DNA of 64,000 bases from Paratinospora sagittata (taxonomy: Eukaryota; Streptophyta; Magnoliopsida; Ranunculales; Menispermaceae), in assembly GCA_035771175.1 (NCBI GenBank), contig CM069598.1:7657413-7721412 (forward strand). Reading direction: 5' to 3'. Positions 12,084-25,251 of this stretch are shown here, piece after piece. Numbering within the stretch: the first letter of the stretch is position 1; every line of letters starts with the position of its first letter. The position numbers and the translations under genes are program-made. Under the pieces are notes generated by a model. It did not search any database, was not told the DNA's origin, and saw only the letters and a list, made by a program, of their open reading frames with translations.

Positions 12084-14523
12084 TTTTTTTTTGAATCCAA
12101 AGGCTCTTCATAAAGACAAGGAGAAAGGACACGCCTACTTAAATAGTACATCCGAGATTATAGGAGGAACCTCCTCTAGCTAAACAAGGGAATAAACAAG
12201 AGAGACCGCATATTTGCAAAGCCTATGAGCTGGCATATTACACTCCCTAGGAACAGACTGAATAACCATTGATGGCCAATCATGAAGGAACATTTTACAA
12301 TATTTAACTAGCTCGCCTTCTTCAATGTTGACAATATTAGGGGAACGAAGGATCGTGATGACCACAGTCGAGTCACCTTCCACCACATCCAATGAAATCC
12401 CTGCTTCACGGGCCATTTCGAATCGTGTTCTAATGGATAACAGTTCAATTGCAAATACTGACATCAAACCTTCAAATCTTCCTGCTATTGCTGCAATTAA
12501 TTGACCATGGTTGTCTCTAATTACAACAGTAACTCCAATTGCTCCACCTGAGCTGGGAATCCTTGCGTCGACATTAAGCTCTGGTTTACCATGGGAAGGG
12601 GGGACCACCTAATCGGTCTGCTTGGGCAGAGAGAAGGAGGAAGAGGTGTTGCAGATTGGAATTCATTTCTAACCGTATTAGCCTTTCTCAAAATGGCCTC
12701 AATTGAAAGTCCCGGTTCACCAACTCTGCATTTATTCCTTTCACCCCACAAAACCCAGCCCATCATCACTAATTCCTCTAATTCTCCTTTGTCAGCTGAA
12801 AGACATATGTCTTTTCACAAACCAAGTCGTAGTAACCTCAAATGGTCTTCTTTAATATTACAATGAGACATTATCTTCCAAACTTCCCTTGCCTTCCAGC
12901 AATTGGCAATGACATGCACTCTTGTCTCAACTTTTTCCATACATTCCCTACACACAAACTGTTGGATAACATTTCTTTTCATTAGATTCTCATACGTGGA
13001 AAGAGCATTGTGAATCAGCTGCCAACAGAATATCTTGATTTTTGGAGGAATTCGAAAGTTTCAAACTTTCTTCCACATTTCCCTATTACTATCCAATTAA
13101 GAGTTTTCAGCTTGGTTCATCTCTCTAGTTTGAAGCCAATATTCACTTTTGATGTTGTATTGTCCATTCTTTGCATAATGCCAAACAACTCTATCAGCTA
13201 GACATCTAATGCTCAATGGAATTTTTAGTATCTTTTCCACATCAATTGGGAGAAATGATTCGTAAAGTTTTCCTATGTTCCATTCATTTTCCTCAGTGAT
13301 GAACTCAACCACTTTCAAGTCTTGAGAGTTTGTGGTGGGGGTAATAATCTTGAAAGAATTAGGTCTTGGTATCCATTTCTCCTTGATGTTGATTTGGGCA
13401 CCATTGCCAACCGTCCATCTCGACCCCTTCTCCAATTGCTCTCCCCCATAATATACTCCGCCAAATTTTTTACCACCCCTTGAAACTTGAGCTTCCCAAA
13501 AAGAGACATGAGGGAAGTACTTTCCTTTTAACATACGAGCTACCAATGAGGATGAATTATTTATGATTCTCTGTCCCTGTTTGGCTAATAGGGCTTTGTT
13601 GAAATCTTCTAACACCTTGAAACTCAATCCTCTAACTGACTTAGGCTTGCACAAGCTACCCCCATTTTTCAGTGGATTCTTAGGCCATCCATTGAATGTC
13701 CTCACCAAAATCTTGCCACCATAGAGTTAATTTTCTTGCACAGACATTTGAGAATTTCGAAATAGCTCATCGAATACATCAGTTGCGCTTGAGCCACAAC
13801 TTTTATTAGAATCTCCTTCCCGCCAGCTGAGAAGAGCTTTGAGTTCCAATGTTGCAATGATTTCCAAATCTTCTCTTTATGAAGTGAAACATTTGGGTAG
13901 CGTTTTTTCTGACCAAGTGATGGTAATCTCAAATACTTTGAGTGACTGACAATCTGATGAATGTTGAGCCTGTTCTTGAACCAGTTCTTAGCTTCCTTTG
14001 AGACGTTTGGGTTGAAGAACAATGATGACTTGTCATAGTTGACTCTTTGACCTAATGCATCTTCGTATGTTCGGAGAATTGATTGCACTGCATAACTAGA
14101 AATAGAATTTGTTCTACACATAATCAACAAATCATCAACAAACAAAAGGTGGGTTAGTTTGGGGCAACGACGACCAATTTTAACCCCTTCTAGGATTTGT
14201 GAATCTTCGGCTTTCTCTAAGACTTCCGAGAGACCCTCCGCACAAATAAGGAAAATGAATGGGAAAATCGGATCGCCTTGCCTTATGCCCCTTGAGGGGA
14301 GGATATTCCCATAAATATGACCATTAACTACAACAGCCAAGGAAACTGTTGACACACATTTGATAATCAAATTGGTCCAACAGGGGTCAAAACCTAGTTT
14401 GTTCATCATGGCATAAAGGAAGGGCCATTCGACTCTGTCATATGTCGTATTCATGACAACCTCAATAGGATTGGGTTGGGCTCTAGTTTTAAATAAAAAT
14501 GTTCTTATCAAAATAGGCTGCAA
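12084..14523 (-). mobile_element. Degenerate 5'-truncated LINE (L1-type non-LTR retrotransposon)
   Basis: On the minus strand in order: reverse transcriptase (about 14470-13730) with TYDRVEW, SRGIRQGDP and FVDD (catalytic aspartates kept; FADD is the usual form); a zinc-binding RT-associated region (about 13700-12900) with LCKPKS, FNKALLAKQG and WHYAKNGQYNIKS; then a plant RNase H-like domain (12608-12180) with NVDARIPSSGG and VEGDS. A run of T at 12084-12092 on the plus strand marks the poly(A) tail. The frame shifts near 13705 and is closed again in the linker before RNase H. The endonuclease and ORF1 are missing. It is dead, and no target-site duplication was found. It separates the divergent genes SS3 and RRP6L3. 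Confidence 0.9.
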
Positions 14524-14798
14524 ATTCTCTGATACAACAATTCTTTAAGCCTTAGATAGCCTTGATTCATTGCCAACCAACACTAATATCTTTATGGACT
14601 ATTAGATCATAGTTCATGCTATGAATAATCCAAATAGGTGTCATACCAACTTAAACTACTTGTTCATGACATAAGTTTCTGCTTAAAAAATCAGAAAATG
14701 TCAAAGTTCGGCATGTCAAGAAAAGACAAAACCAAATAGCCCATGCTCCGGCTAAGTATTCTTTGAGTAGGCAATCAAGTGATAAAAAAAGTAATTTC

Positions 14799-15017
14799 GG
14801 CCATGTTTAGTATAAGATTTAAAAACTATTTTTTGTTTTTAAATCCAAAATTCTCAAAAAATTGGTTTGGTTGAAGTGTTTTTAAAATTTAAAAAAACTG
14901 TTTTTTGATTTTACTTTAAAAGTAAAAAAAAAAGAATACAATAAATTGTTTTCTAAAAATAGCTTTTTGAAAACTTATTTTCAAAAATTATTTTTAAATT
15001 GGATACCAAACAAGCCC
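14799..15017. mobile_element. MITE with short terminal inverted repeats, upstream of RRP6L3
   Basis: The left end GGCCATGTTTAGTAT and the reverse complement of the right end, GGGCTTGTTTGGTAT, form an imperfect terminal inverted repeat around a 219-bp A/T-rich interior. GGGC.TGTTTGG ends are typical of small hAT- or Harbinger-type MITEs in plants. No clear TSD (flanks GTAATTTC and TTTATTTT). It ends about 550 bp before the RRP6L3 start codon. Confidence 0.5.
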
Positions 15018-15569
15018 TTTATTTTTGGACGAAACTCCATTTTTTTTTTAAGTAACTCACACTCACAAGTACGATCTAAGGGTGTAAGTCCATTGATGAG
15101 TTCATTAAGCAAGTGGCTTACTTCGAAAAATAAATTTTATTAACCGTTTGATTTATAATTCGAATATAATTTTTTGTATACAAAATTTTGAAAATACAAA
15201 ATAAGATATTTGATTAGTTGAAACTCAAAAATAATTTTTTAAAATTTACAAAAAAAATAAGTTTTTTCAAAAAATGACAAAATATTTTCTTCTGGATTCT
15301 TACTTTTTAAGTTATTTTAATTTTCGGATCGCACTTGCTCTCTCGTCTCATAATTGTATAATACGGGGCCGGGCCTTCTTCAATAGGCACGGGTAGGCAG
15401 GCAGGCTCGCCAGAATAGCTCCAGCGCAAGCCGTGCCGGTCCAAAACACCCAGCGGCGGACCGGGCGGTCCGCTTTCCATTCCTAAACCCCTTAGTTTTC
15501 TACTGCAACGGCTTAAACACACACAAACGAAGACGAAGAAGAAGAAGAAGAAGAGCCAAAACAGCAACC

Positions 15570-18500
15570 ATGGAAGCCAACCAAAAGCTCAAATTCGCAT
15601 TATTCTTCGCTTGCTTCGCTTCGATCTCCATTCTCGCAACCACGCATTATCTATGGCGTCGAAAGCGAAGAAATTCACCAAAACTCTGCTACTTAGAAGC
15701 CGAAACGAAGCCTCAAAGTTGCTTCAAGCGAGTCTTAGCTGATAACTCTTACACTCTGTTCAAACACTTCAATCGAAACCAAGGTACTCTCTCTCTCTTT
15801 TTCAGTTTCTATATCGATACGAGTTACAGATATATTCCAACAAGCTAATGAAGGACTTGTTTTTGCTAGAAATTTCTTCGAATTCTCATCCATACGAAGA
15901 GGAGATTAATAGATTATTGATGAATCCTGGGATTGAGTCGGTGAGGTTCGTTTCTGGTGCGGTGGATTTGGAAATGAATGGGTATTACGTGTGGGTAGAG
16001 ACGGAGTTGCAGTTACGGGAGCTTGTGGAGGTGTTAAGCAAGAAAAGAGTCTTTTCCGTGGATACAGAGCAGCATAGCTTGCGGTCTTTTCTAGGGTTTA
16101 CGGCTCTGATGCAGGTAAAAAGTTTGAGTTTTGTCTACATTGCAAGTGAAAGTTCGAATTTTTTCTTATCTTTATTTCTATTTCTATTTATTTATTTTTT
16201 AACCTGAACAGATTTCTACCGAGGAGGAAGACTATTTAGTGGATACAATTGCGCTGCATGATGTAATGGGTCTTCTTCATCCCGTTTTTGCTGATCCTAG
16301 CATTTGCAAGGTATCATTTTGTTGTTAGTTTATCATGGTTTTAGTCTGTTAATATCTATATTCGCTTGATATACATAGTTGGGCCCCTACCCGACAGCTA
16401 TAGCTCTTAGATCAAACGATTTCTAACATAGTATCAGAGCCTTGTTATTCTGGAGGTCTCATGTTCAAACCTCCTTACAATCATCTGCCGGTTTCTCATT
16501 TATCAATTATAATTTTCATCTCCAATATAAATCCGGTCTACATGCCACCATGCACGTGAGGGGGAGTGTTAATATTTGTATTTGCTTGATGTACATGGTT
16601 GGGCCTCTACTTGACAAATATGGCTTTCAAGTCAAATGGTTTTTGACATAGTCTATGCTCAATTTCCTTGTTTTTTTCCCTCTCTGTCAGTGAATGAAGT
16701 CTGTAAACAATGCCCAAGTTCTTTAGTGATTTGATAACGAGAATTGAAGTGAAAATTTTTGTAAGCCTCCATTTGGCATGAATTTGCTTCTTCTAATCAC
16801 ATGATTGAGCATCATTACTAGTTAGAAGAGTTTGCGTCCTATGATATGATCGGTCAGTTCGTCAAGCACCACCTGACTGCGAACTCTTCAATGTAGTGAT
16901 AATGACATATAATGAAGTTGGCTGGTAGCATTATTTGCAGTTCCATAGTTTATGGTTTAAGTTGGGATGGTGTTAGATTAATTTACCCTCTGGATTCTCA
17001 TGTTATTTTCTATGTAGAGCGAATCAAAAGCTTGAAGTGTATGATCACCAGACAGCCCTATTGTTTGGCTGGAGGGAACCTAGCAGGACGCTGTAAGACT
17101 GAAACAAACTATCATAGTTGATTCTATTCATCAAGTGCAGCCATTTTCATGTTCCTAGGTGCTAGATATTAAATGAACTGAAATCTAGTCATCTAGGCGA
17201 AGAACTACATCTTTCAAATGCATATTTTACTGGCTATAAAATGATCATTTCTTCCACAAAATTGATCGTATGAATTACTATATTTTCTTTTCGGTTGTTT
17301 GTGAGTTATTGATTTCTAGTAATTTTAAGTTCATCCTACTAAAGTATTCAATGAAATTTTACAGAGTAACTGACCATCATTCTGGTGTAGGTCTTCCATG
17401 GTGCTGATAATGACGTCATCTGGCTTCAGAGGGACTTCCACATATATGTTGTGAACTTATTTGATACAGCAAAGGTGTGTTTTAATGCTTTCACAATAGT
17501 TGGTTTTAGGTTTATCTCTTTTAAATACAAGATAACGTTGTGCCATGCGATTTCTATTGCCAAAACATCTGTGAATTCTGGATTTTTTAGTGTGGCAAAA
17601 TAATATAGAAAGCCAACTGCAAAAAGGGGGCAACTACCCTTACCTTCAGGCAGTCTGCTTATCTTGTTACTGTTTCATACTCCATATGGTCATGGATATC
17701 CATCTTTTTTAGCTGAAAACTTCTCCCAAATTATTCATAACTCAAGTTTTATATAGTTTACTGCTAGTCTGCCACCTAATCATCCAAAATTGTTTCTTGT
17801 TGTTGTCCTTGCAGGCATGTGAGGTGTTGTCAAAACCACATAAATCACTGGCATATTTACTTGAAACATACTGTGGTGTGTCGAAAAACAAATTGTTACA
17901 GGTTTCTCTCTGAATACTTCTTTTCATTGATCCCATTTGTACCTCAAAGATCTCCAAATGTTATATTGAACCATCCATGATTACTTTATCATTCTCCATA
18001 TTTTATTTTATGAGGTTGGAGCTATTCTTCATATGTAGCCCTTATTTGTCTACATTCAACATAGTTATCCTTATCTGTATAATAAAAAATTAGATGTTAT
18101 ATCTATGCTTTATAGGCTGCATTGGGAGAGTGCCATGAAAACATCCATCTCCTCATTGCTTTATTGGATTCAATTATATGTGTGTGTTTGTGTGCCTGTG
18201 TGTGTACATGTTTTACCTTTCTTCACAACAAGGCTAGAAAGGCTAATTCAATATCCATGTAGCATTAGGCTGATGGTAGCCAAAGCCCAACATCCACAAA
18301 AATATTTAGATCTATCTAGTCTCTCTCTATTGGGATTTGTGGATTGTATGAAATGTACATTGCATGTTATTAGCTATTTGATTGACGGTGAAAGATTTAG
18401 TTTTAAGCTTTTTAATGACCTTGGAAATCCCAATTCTGAAACATAGTTGAAGTTAAATAATCTATGGTCCGGTTTTATAATCTGTGTTACTTGGGAGACA

Positions 18501-21500
18501 AAATTGAGCATATTTGTCTTTGTGGATTATAGCGTGAAGACTGGAGACAACGTCCACTTTCAGGTGAAATGGTGCAATATGCTCGTGCAGATGCTCACTA
18601 TCTTTTATATATTGCAGTCTGTCTAGCCTCTGAGCTGAAAACACAAGATGCAGGTACATATTCTTGCATTTGGTTTTTCTGTTCTTGGGAATTGGACTGT
18701 TGTTATATTGACATAATGCATGAAGGAGATGGAATGACTATTGCCATGCCTGAAATGCACATTGTAACCTTTTCCTTGTAATATTTAGTAATGCTTGTCA
18801 TCTCATGCTCTATTGCAGTTATTTGTAATATTTTTCTCTTATTTTGAAGTTTTCCTCGATTAAGCACAGTCTGCAACATCGTTATGAAGATTTATGAATT
18901 TATCCTATCTATCCAGGTTTGGCTACATAAATAATGTTAGGAGAATTTCTTCGGCCAACCTAAGTCTGTGGCTATTGAGGAGATTAATTCCAGCTAAAGA
19001 AATTAACATTGCATAATCCATCTCTAAATCTATTGATTTGACTGCTAATACTTTTTCCTTGTTTGAAGCTTTGTCCTTTTCATGGTGATGAATTCTTTAT
19101 AAATTTTATTTATAGCTTCCAGTTCCTAATGATAACAGTATCTCAGAAAATTCAGCTTGTCTTGATGACAAATTCAATTTTCTTCTCGAGACCAGCCGAC
19201 GTTCAAACATGATCTGCCTACAACTTTACATGAAAGACATTGAAGCATCTCCTGGAAGTTCCGCCGCGTCTTCGATATTGTCACGCAATTTTAGTGGTCA
19301 AGCTGGTGTTCCCATGATATCTGAAACTAAGGTTTGCTGCTCTGCTTGGTTCTGGTCTTCTGGGTCATTGCCTTGGTGTCTCTAAAGCAAAAGAAAAATG
19401 CTATTCTAACCACAAATACGCAACTACATGTACAACTACATTTCTATAATCATATGCATGTATTACACATCTCAATGTGTGTAATTAATGATCTAATGAC
19501 CATAGAAGTGTAGTTGCATTTTTGTTGTTGTTTGAATAGCATTTCCCAAAGCAAAATTGGAACTGAAAACTTAGTCTCCAAACTAAAGCGTATTATTTTT
19601 CTGATTTCAGGAGCTTGTTAAGCGATTGTGCATGTGGAGAGATTTTATGGTAAGTCTAACTTCCATAAAAGTCGTGTCTTCCATTTGTGGAACAATTTTT
19701 TTCACATATTAAAAAAAAGGCTTAGACAGTAACTCTTGATTTCTCAAAAGAAATATGTTGCTGTCAAAATTTTCTTTTTTATTGCTCATAAAATACTGCT
19801 AGTATCCTAAGCTTTGTGAATATGGTGCATAAACAAGTCGTAGACTCCTTACATCGATCTTAATATGATTCAATTAATATATACAAAATTCCTGGAAACA
19901 CAATTCATCATCATCGATATAAACATTAGCATCAGCATTGAGCTTTAGTTATTTGAATTTGGCGAAACAAATGTTGTGATGCCCATTGAACTCCTTCTGG
20001 GTTCATGGAGTCGTCCTTTTTTTTTTCTTCATTTCAACCTGTGTCTAATATAGTAGCCCACATGCCCTTCTAAACAGTGTTGTCAAGGCCATGACTAGTC
20101 CATCGCCTATACCATACTTAAGGCGGGTAGTGGGGCTCTTTGAAATTTTTAAAAGCTTAAGAGGTCAATATAAATATATAAAGTGTAAGGTTTGCTGTTC
20201 TTCATATTGATTCTTATGTGATTTATAGCTTCAATACTAGCATAACCTTCAATTCTAGTGTTATACTTATTTCCATTGTGCAAATTATATTTTTTTCTTT
20301 TTCTTATTTTCTAATTTCGGTGTTTAGTTTTATAATTGTTATCTTGTTGCAAATATTTTTCTGTTTTCCATAAGTATTACATCAAATGTGACTCTTTAAA
20401 TTGATATACTTTCATTATATGCTAACTTGTCTCATTCTTTAATGTTTTTTTATTTTTAATTTGTGGACACAAGATTGAAGAGTCTAAAATACAGTGTTTT
20501 CTCTTTTTTTTTCACACAAACTATTTTTTTTTATTATATGTTAACATCCTCTTGCAAAGCAAGGTAAGGTTGCGTAGACCCAAATGTGGTCCGACCCTTC
20601 CCCGAGACCCTACATAGGCAGGGGCTTTGTGCACTGAGCTACCCTTACAAGATACTTCTATATTATGGAGTACGTATATAATTGTATATATAAGGTTTGT
20701 ATGTGAAAAACTAATTAATTATTTACATAGAGAGCTATAAATAAATATTATTGACAATGCCTTGGCCTCGCCTAAGCTATGTTAGGCACTGCCTCACCTA
20801 GATACGGCCAATCACCTAGACATCGCCTTGATACTTTTTCAACACTGCTTCTAACAGCATTAATAAAATATTGGCTATCGTACCTTGCTATTCACTAATG
20901 TAGAGCTTGGTCTTCATCGCACATGGACAAACCATCTTTTACACAAGTGTTCTTATGTTATCATCTATTAATATGTCTAATGGTTGTTGGAATCATGATT
21001 GGAAGTGGTAAATTATAACTCATGATCCAATTTGCCCCCAATCAACTGGGTCTTAAATCATTGATCACACAAAATAAGTTTTCTTATTTCCACTTTACTG
21101 GTATATCAAATTTGCGTACCATTTCAAAATTTAACAAAAACCCTTTTAAGTTAAGATTGACATGTACTCTTTCTTTGAGAATGCCTACGTAAGGTTAAAA
21201 CTTATTGGCAGAACCATCAAAAAACATGATAGTTATTTTTTGAAATTGGCTGGAATTTTGTTGCGAACTTTGCTTAATAATTGACCGACAATCAAGAACT
21301 TGATGGAGTAAGAGAAACTGAGTTATCTCAGATTTATGCACTGGTCTTGGACCTGGAAATTCGGATATTAGAAGCAATTTTATAGCTAGTTAATCTATTG
21401 GTGCTTTTCCTTTTAAAATCTCATTTCATATCTTGACTGTAGGTCTATATGATCTAATTGTGAAAGAAAATTAGCAAAGAAGACCCAACACCTTTTGATA

Positions 21501-24500
21501 AGGCATCCCAGTATGAAAATACTCATGGAAAGCTATGTTACCTGGAATTGGGTATGGGTGTCGGATACGGGTACATATCTAGAGGTTCGACTTGTTCATT
21601 TTGAAATTCTGGGCTGCAGGGACTCGGCTATATTATATGTTGTTCTTTCTTTCTTTCTTTTCTTTTTTTTTACTTATTTATTGTCCATTTTGTTCTCCCA
21701 CTTAAGAGAATTTCACCTATTAGTCATTATCTTCTTTCTTGTTTTCTCTTCTTTCTATTGGAAAACCTAAATAGTAATATTCTAAGATCTAAAGTGTCAA
21801 ACACATATCCCACACCCATGTCGTATCACAAAGTGTCGGACATGGGTATGTCAGGCTAAAGTAAAGAGTCCAGGTAATATAGATGGAAAGTGTAGCAAAT
21901 TGAAAGTAGAGCGCATTATATTTAACGGTTACTTAAGGTAGACATTCTAAATTGTTAATTAGACCTTGATGCCCAGATTTCAGTAAAGATGATTAACATA
22001 ACGAGGCAAGCAGGTAAATTTCTTGATGTACTGACCTCCATATGGATTTAAGAACAAGTGGCATAACAGGGAGCATCCACAAACTAATTTTAAGTAAATA
22101 TTGATAAGCTGGATGACTATGCTAGCTGTTTTTAAGATTGCCTTTTCTTTTCATGGCTTATCTGGGCTGTACATGGTCTGTTTGGGAGCACTGAACAGTT
22201 CATATTCTTCCATTGCCTGTTGGATAAATTCTTTTTTTCAAGAAAGAAAAGTTTTATCTCTATTCCATTTACCTCTAATTGTTAAAGGTCAGATTTTATT
22301 TTCAAATCTTAATGTTGATGTATAGCCCATGGCCTTCATTTCAGGCTCGTGTGCATGATGAAAGCTTGAGATATGTGCTATCTGATCAAGCTATTTTTAC
22401 CCTTGCATCAAAGGTTCCAAAGACTGAAACAGAAATTTATGACACCATATCTGGAGCTGATCTTGATCTGGATTCTTCCAGTGTTGGTTCTTCCCTCCCT
22501 TCAACATCCCCTGTTGTTTGTAGTCATATAGAGGACGTACTTAATCTTCTCCATGATAATGGTTGCAGCCCCAGTGATGTTTTTATAGATACTATCCAAA
22601 AGCATCTGGACACCAATGGGAGCTGTCCTCTTTCTATTTATAATTATGCATTGTTGTGCAAATTCAACATGAAACCAGAAAATGGTTTATCTGTCAAACA
22701 AAATGTGGATAAGGTTGCCAAACACATTGGTAGAAAGGCTTCTAGGGAGCTATTTGTACAAAAGTTTTCCTGCAAGTCTCCAGTTTATCATAACTGTAGG
22801 ATTTATGCAAGTGATGGTCGATTGCTTTGCTACTGTGACCGCAGAAAGCTCGAGTGGTAAGTTCTTTGTCAATTTTGCAATTCAGTTGTCTAATTGTTCT
22901 TGCATTCTCAATTTATATCTATTGCCCACACCTTAAAGGTATGTTCGTCGGGATTTGGCAAAAATTGTTGAGGATGACCCACTAGCGATAATGCTTCTTT
23001 TTGAACCAAAAGGTCGTCCAGAAGATGAGGGCAATGAATTTTACATTCAAAGTAAAAAAAATATTTGCGTTGGATGTGGTGAAGGGAACCACTACTTGCG
23101 CTACCGAATAATACCCTCATGCTACAGAATTCACTTCCCAGAGCATTTGAAGAGTCATCGTTCTCATGATATTGTCCTCCTTTGTGTGGACTGCCATGAG
23201 ATTGCTCATTCTGCTGCAGAAAAACATAAAAGACAGATAGCTGCAGAATATGGAATTTCTCTTTTTGTTAAGAAAGTAGCTGATTCAAGACAATCTGAAG
23301 TTAGTTCCGACACATCTGTATCTGTGGAGAACTCAGAAGAACCAGGTGTCTCTCCATTGCAGTTGCGAACTGCAGCTATGGCACTTATACGACATGGATC
23401 AAGAATGCCATCAAAACGTTTTGAAGAGCTAATGCAGGTGGTTACATTGTCCTTTAGTTTAAGTGGTTGATTATTTGAATTTTTATCATGGGTAATTCCT
23501 GAAAGCCATTATAGAGTAGGAACAATTGGCTCATAGAAGGTGTCCAGTTGGCCAATTTAGAATCCAGCTGATTATACAATTGCTCCTGGCCAACTGTCCT
23601 TGACCAGTAGCAAATTCCAGATTCTGCTTTAAATGGTTATCTATGGATGATTGGAATTTCTTTTCTTTTATTTACTTGCAGATTGTAATGAAGTATTTTG
23701 GGAGGGAGGAAATAGCAGAGGAAGATCTTGAAAGAGCTTTATTAGTTGGTATGAGTCCTCATGAGAGAAGAAGACTTGGGAAGAAAAGAGGGATATTTCT
23801 CAAACATCAGTCAGGTGATATTGTTTCAAGTAAAGCAAGCAAGGCTAATGCTGATAACACTGGCATGCCTGGTCTCACTGAGAAATTAGAAGGCGATGGA
23901 ACACATGTGGTGCAAACTACTTTTGAAAATAGATGCTATGAAGAAGAAGAGAAGAATCATTTATTGGCCACAGATGCCGGTATGAGGGAAATTTCTACGC
24001 GCTGTGATGTAGAGGCCAATGGAGACACTTCCATGACAGGTAGTGCAGATGGGAACGTTGATGAAAGAATGGAAAATGCTGCAGATGACGATGAAGATCT
24101 TCAAAGTAGAGGAATGTTATTGTCATATGCAACTGCGAATTCTTGTGATTCTACATCTTATGGGACTACCTCTGCTAAATACAATAAAAAACTGTCATTG
24201 CTAGGACATGGACCACACGGGAAACAAGTTGTTGATTATCTACTGAAGGAATATGGTGAAGATGGAATTCGTCAATTTTGTCAAACTTGGAGACAGGTCT
24301 TTGTGGAAGCTATTCATCCCCGTTTCTTACCAGCTGGCTGGGATGTAAAGCACAGGTATGTTTATCTGCCATTTAATCTGTTTGATTGTTTAGGTAGTCT
24401 GCTAACTCATGAGGCATATTAGCAATTCAATTTTTATTTCTCTTAGTCTTTTGTTGCCCTTTGCTTGATCTATCTGTGGTATCCGTCTTCCCTGGTTGTA

Positions 24501-25251
24501 AATCATCTGCTAACAATCTTCTATTATTGCATGATTGTGTCAAAATTCTCTAAAAACCTGAAACAGTTGCAGACCTAAAAATTATATTTAAAAAATCTTG
24601 TATAGAGAAAGATTGATTGGAAATCAAAGACAACATTGCATGGAAGTTTTTAGAAGCATAATTTCATGTTTGGAGTAAATATTTCTTTAAGTATATATGT
24701 CTTTCCTGAAAAGCTGTGTATCTACTCATGAAGTTTGTGGTTACTCCAAATTCTATGAACCATATCCTAGATTTAGAGTGATTCAGGAATGGGTTTATGG
24801 TCCTTGTTAGGAAATTGTTTGAGAGGTAAAACCTTGTAAGATTTCACTCTGGATCAGAGCAGACTTGCCAATTAGACTTGAGATTTGTGAACTTTCGAAA
24901 TTGTCAGATATTTCTACCCTATGCTTTCTTGCTTACATGACCAAATAAGGATAGACTCAATCATCATACTGTCCTAAAACCTCTACTAACAAAAATGAGG
25001 AGATAGTCATATCAGCCATTCATTTGTATATTTCAGTGTTAAACAACCATTTCTTTCCTTCTGACCTTGTATGGTAGAGAATTGCAATTGTTGCAATTGC
25101 TGCTAGAGACTTGTTTAGCAACTAAATCTTGGTTCTTTGTGCAAAAGGATTTGATACTGGGTACGCTATTTTTGCCAGTGGACGACGGGAATTCGGTGAA
25201 TACAGTGTGTACAATCCTTCAAACAGACCGGCGCCAACCATTGCTGGTTGA
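15570..25251 (+). CDS. RRP6L3: RRP6-like protein 3: membrane-anchored DEDDy 3'-5' exonuclease with HRDC domain
   Basis: Exons: 15570-15783, 15870-16114, 16212-16310, 17391-17474, 17815-17901, 18533-18653, 19123-19331, 19611-19649, 22345-22856, 22939-23437, 23682-24355, 25179-25251; 951 aa. Residues 7-27 form one hydrophobic segment followed by WRRKRR, a likely N-terminal anchor. The exonuclease carries D136-x-E138 ([12 protein letters not shown]), D192/D194 (HGADNDVIW) and Y259-x3-D263 (YARADAHYL), the DEDDy metal-binding set of the RNase D/RRP6 family. An HRDC-like region follows (about 354-410). Next is a Cys/His module with C580-x2-C583 and C619-x2-C622-H623, resembling the HNH-like module of animal EXD2. 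The C-terminus keeps a [12 protein letters not shown] block. Inferred role: RNA or ssDNA 3' trimming at a membrane; the substrate is unknown. Introns carry a TRIM, a MITE and a SINE fragment. Confidence 0.93.
16347..16648 (+). mobile_element. Complete TRIM retroelement (RRP6L3 intron 3)
   Basis: 302 bp with two 82-bp LTRs (16347-16428 and 16567-16648), each TGTTAATAT...ACA. The PBS TAGTATCAGAGCC at 16429-16441 is complementary to the initiator Met-tRNA 3' end. The PPT is GAGGGGGAG at about 16558-16566. A perfect 5-bp TSD, TAGTC, lies at 16342-16346 and 16649-16653. The internal part is only 138 bp and codes for nothing, so movement needed proteins in trans. It lies in the sense direction of the host gene. 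Confidence 0.9.
19393..19547. mobile_element. MULE-type MITE with 9-bp target-site duplication (RRP6L3 intron 7)
   Basis: 155 bp. Ends GAAAAATGCTATTC and, as reverse complement, GGGAAATGCTATTC; the inverted similarity runs on for about 40 bp (AACACAA, GCAACTACA). The direct repeat AAAGCAAAA stands on both sides (19384-19392 and 19548-19556). A 9-bp TSD fits Mutator-like elements. It fills more than half of a 279-bp intron. Confidence 0.8.
20548..20645 (+). mobile_element. 3' half of an Au-type SINE (RRP6L3 intron 8)
   Basis: Shows the tail region of the plant Au SINE family: CCTCTTGCAAAG, AAGGTTGCGTAGACCC, TGTGGTCCGACCCTTCCCC, GGCAGGGGCTTTGTGCAC, ending GAGCTACCCTT. The tRNA-like head with A and B boxes is missing, so it is a truncated copy. 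Confidence 0.8.

Noticed and set aside
12180..12608. RNase H-like ORF as a separate cellular gene
   Set aside because: It is collinear with the LINE reverse transcriptase and followed by the poly(A) tract, so it is the LINE's own domain.
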